Part shown: in pieces, positions 12,975 through 13,531 of the stretch | Layout: each line of letters starts with the position of its first letter | Numbering within the stretch: position 1 is the stretch's first letter | NCBI GenBank assembly: GCA_001804165.1 | Contig: MHFL01000035.1 | Location: forward strand, 30,301 to 43,831 | Direction: 5' to 3' | Length of the DNA stretch: 13,531 nt | Source: Omnitrophica bacterium RIFCSPLOWO2_01_FULL_45_10 | GTDB taxonomy: Bacteria; Omnitrophota; Gorgyraeia; 2-01-FULL-45-10 | Notes under the pieces: model-generated | Seen by the model: only the letters and a program-made list of their open reading frames with translations | Database searches by the model: none | Told to the model about the DNA's origin: nothing | Made by a program: the position numbers and the translations under genes

Positions 12975-13531
12975 TCACTTATCGCCCTTATAATATAAAG
13001 GCGGGCACCAATGATTTTTAGCTACCCAATCCGTATTAGGCAAATTATAGCCTTTATTCATTATGCGATGGCAGGGCTGATCATATACCTTGCCGGTAGA
13101 TTGTTCTACGGGCTCAAAAACTATATATTTATAATAGCCGGAAATCATTCCTTGCGGGAAAATAACCCTATTCGAAAATTTTTGGTCGAGATGTTTCCTT
13201 GCAAACATATTCTTCCATTCTACTATATCTTTAAGCCTGCCTGTCTGTACACATCCAATAGCGGCAGTAAACTCACTCATCCTATAGTTTAAGCCCTCTA
13301 CCTTGTAATCAAACTTGCCATAATTCCTGTATTTTTTGGCAAACTCGATCAATCCGCCGTTCCTGCTGACCAATATGCCGCCCTCGCCGGTCGAAATCGT
13401 CTTGGTCGCGTAAAAAGAATACACTCCGGCATCACCCCATTGGCCCGGTTTTTTACCTTTCCACTCTGCTCCATGCGCATGAGCGCAGTCTTCCAGCAGC
13501 ACTATCCCTTTACGCTTACAAATTTCCGCTA
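12975..13531 (-). CDS. DegT/DnrJ/EryC1 sugar aminotransferase (5' end beyond window)
   Basis: C-terminal 184 residues of a PLP-dependent sugar aminotransferase; the frame is open at base 13531, so the true start lies outside. A GTG at 13502 falls inside the conserved KGIVLLEDCAHAHGA strand and is not a start. Asp14 of the visible part (LLEDCAHAHGA) should contact the PLP pyridine nitrogen, and Lys43 in SFYATKTISTGEGG should form the Schiff base. Only about 141 residues follow the lysine, roughly 50 fewer than in ArnB or PseC, ending in NHWCPPLYYKGDK. The gap to the next gene is 27 bases, too small for a frameshifted tail, and I recall relatives ending in a similar NHWC-PLYY, so this is probably a natural short subfamily. 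The role would be to transfer an amino group from glutamate to a keto-NDP-sugar. Confidence 0.88.
   Translation of the reverse strand, partial: AEICKRKGIVLLEDCAHAHGAEWKGKKPGQWGDAGVYSFYATKTISTGEGGILVSRNGGLIEFAKKYRNYGKFDYKVEGLNYRMSEFTAAIGCVQTGRLKDIVEWKNMFARKHLDQKFSNRVIFPQGMISGYYKYIVFEPVEQSTGKVYDQPCHRIMNKGYNLPNTDWVAKNHWCPPLYYKGDK

Noticed and set aside
1..13531. RNA genes, CRISPR arrays, insertion sequences, promoters and hairpin terminators
   Set aside because: I saw no tRNA-like or rRNA-like sequence, no spaced repeats, no transposase, and no convincing promoter or GC-rich hairpin with a T-run in the short gaps.

Overview
The window is a gap-free run of 15 protein genes, all on the minus strand, so transcription runs from base 13531 towards base 1. 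Neighbours overlap by up to 20 bases or are separated by 0 to 33 bases. I see no promoter, terminator, RNA gene, repeat array or mobile element, and no gene-free stretch longer than 33 bases. Both ends are cut: the first gene lacks its N-terminus at the right edge and the last lacks its C-terminus at the left edge. Shine-Dalgarno sites of the AGGAG type and the gene families indicate a bacterium, rather A+T-rich. Polysaccharide loci crowded with radical-SAM enzymes and methyltransferases are common in uncultured lineages such as Omnitrophota, but that placement is only a guess.

Right half (about 8092-13531), sugar synthesis: a PLP-dependent DegT-type sugar aminotransferase (partial), an NAD-dependent epimerase, a PIG-L zinc deacetylase, a NeuA/SpsF-like cytidylyltransferase, a WbqC-family protein, a NeuB/SpsE-like sialic-acid-type synthase and a PseG/SpsG-like protein. 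This set resembles the pathways for nonulosonic (sialic, legionaminic, pseudaminic) acids and the Bacillus spsEFG spore-coat genes. The expected logic is to aminate an NDP-sugar, release the free sugar from NDP, condense it with phosphoenolpyruvate and activate it with CMP.

Left half (about 1-8095), decoration: three radical-SAM enzymes with a single-auxiliary-cluster (twitch) C-terminus, one cobalamin-binding-type radical-SAM enzyme, three class I methyltransferases (one with the three-domain layout of sugar C-methyltransferases) and a formyltransferase. No glycosyltransferase, flippase or polymerase is visible.

Together the locus looks like a pathway for an unusual, possibly C-methylated, oxidised or epimerised and N-formylated, nine-carbon-type surface sugar. 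The most notable points are: the same C-x17-C-x44-CxxC pattern in all three twitch radical-SAM enzymes, as I recall for the aminocyclitol dehydrogenase BtrN; a NeuB-like synthase with no SAF domain and an altered N-terminal motif; and a C-methyltransferase-like protein that keeps two catalytic histidines but has lost the neighbouring Tyr and Glu. All product-level statements are inference.
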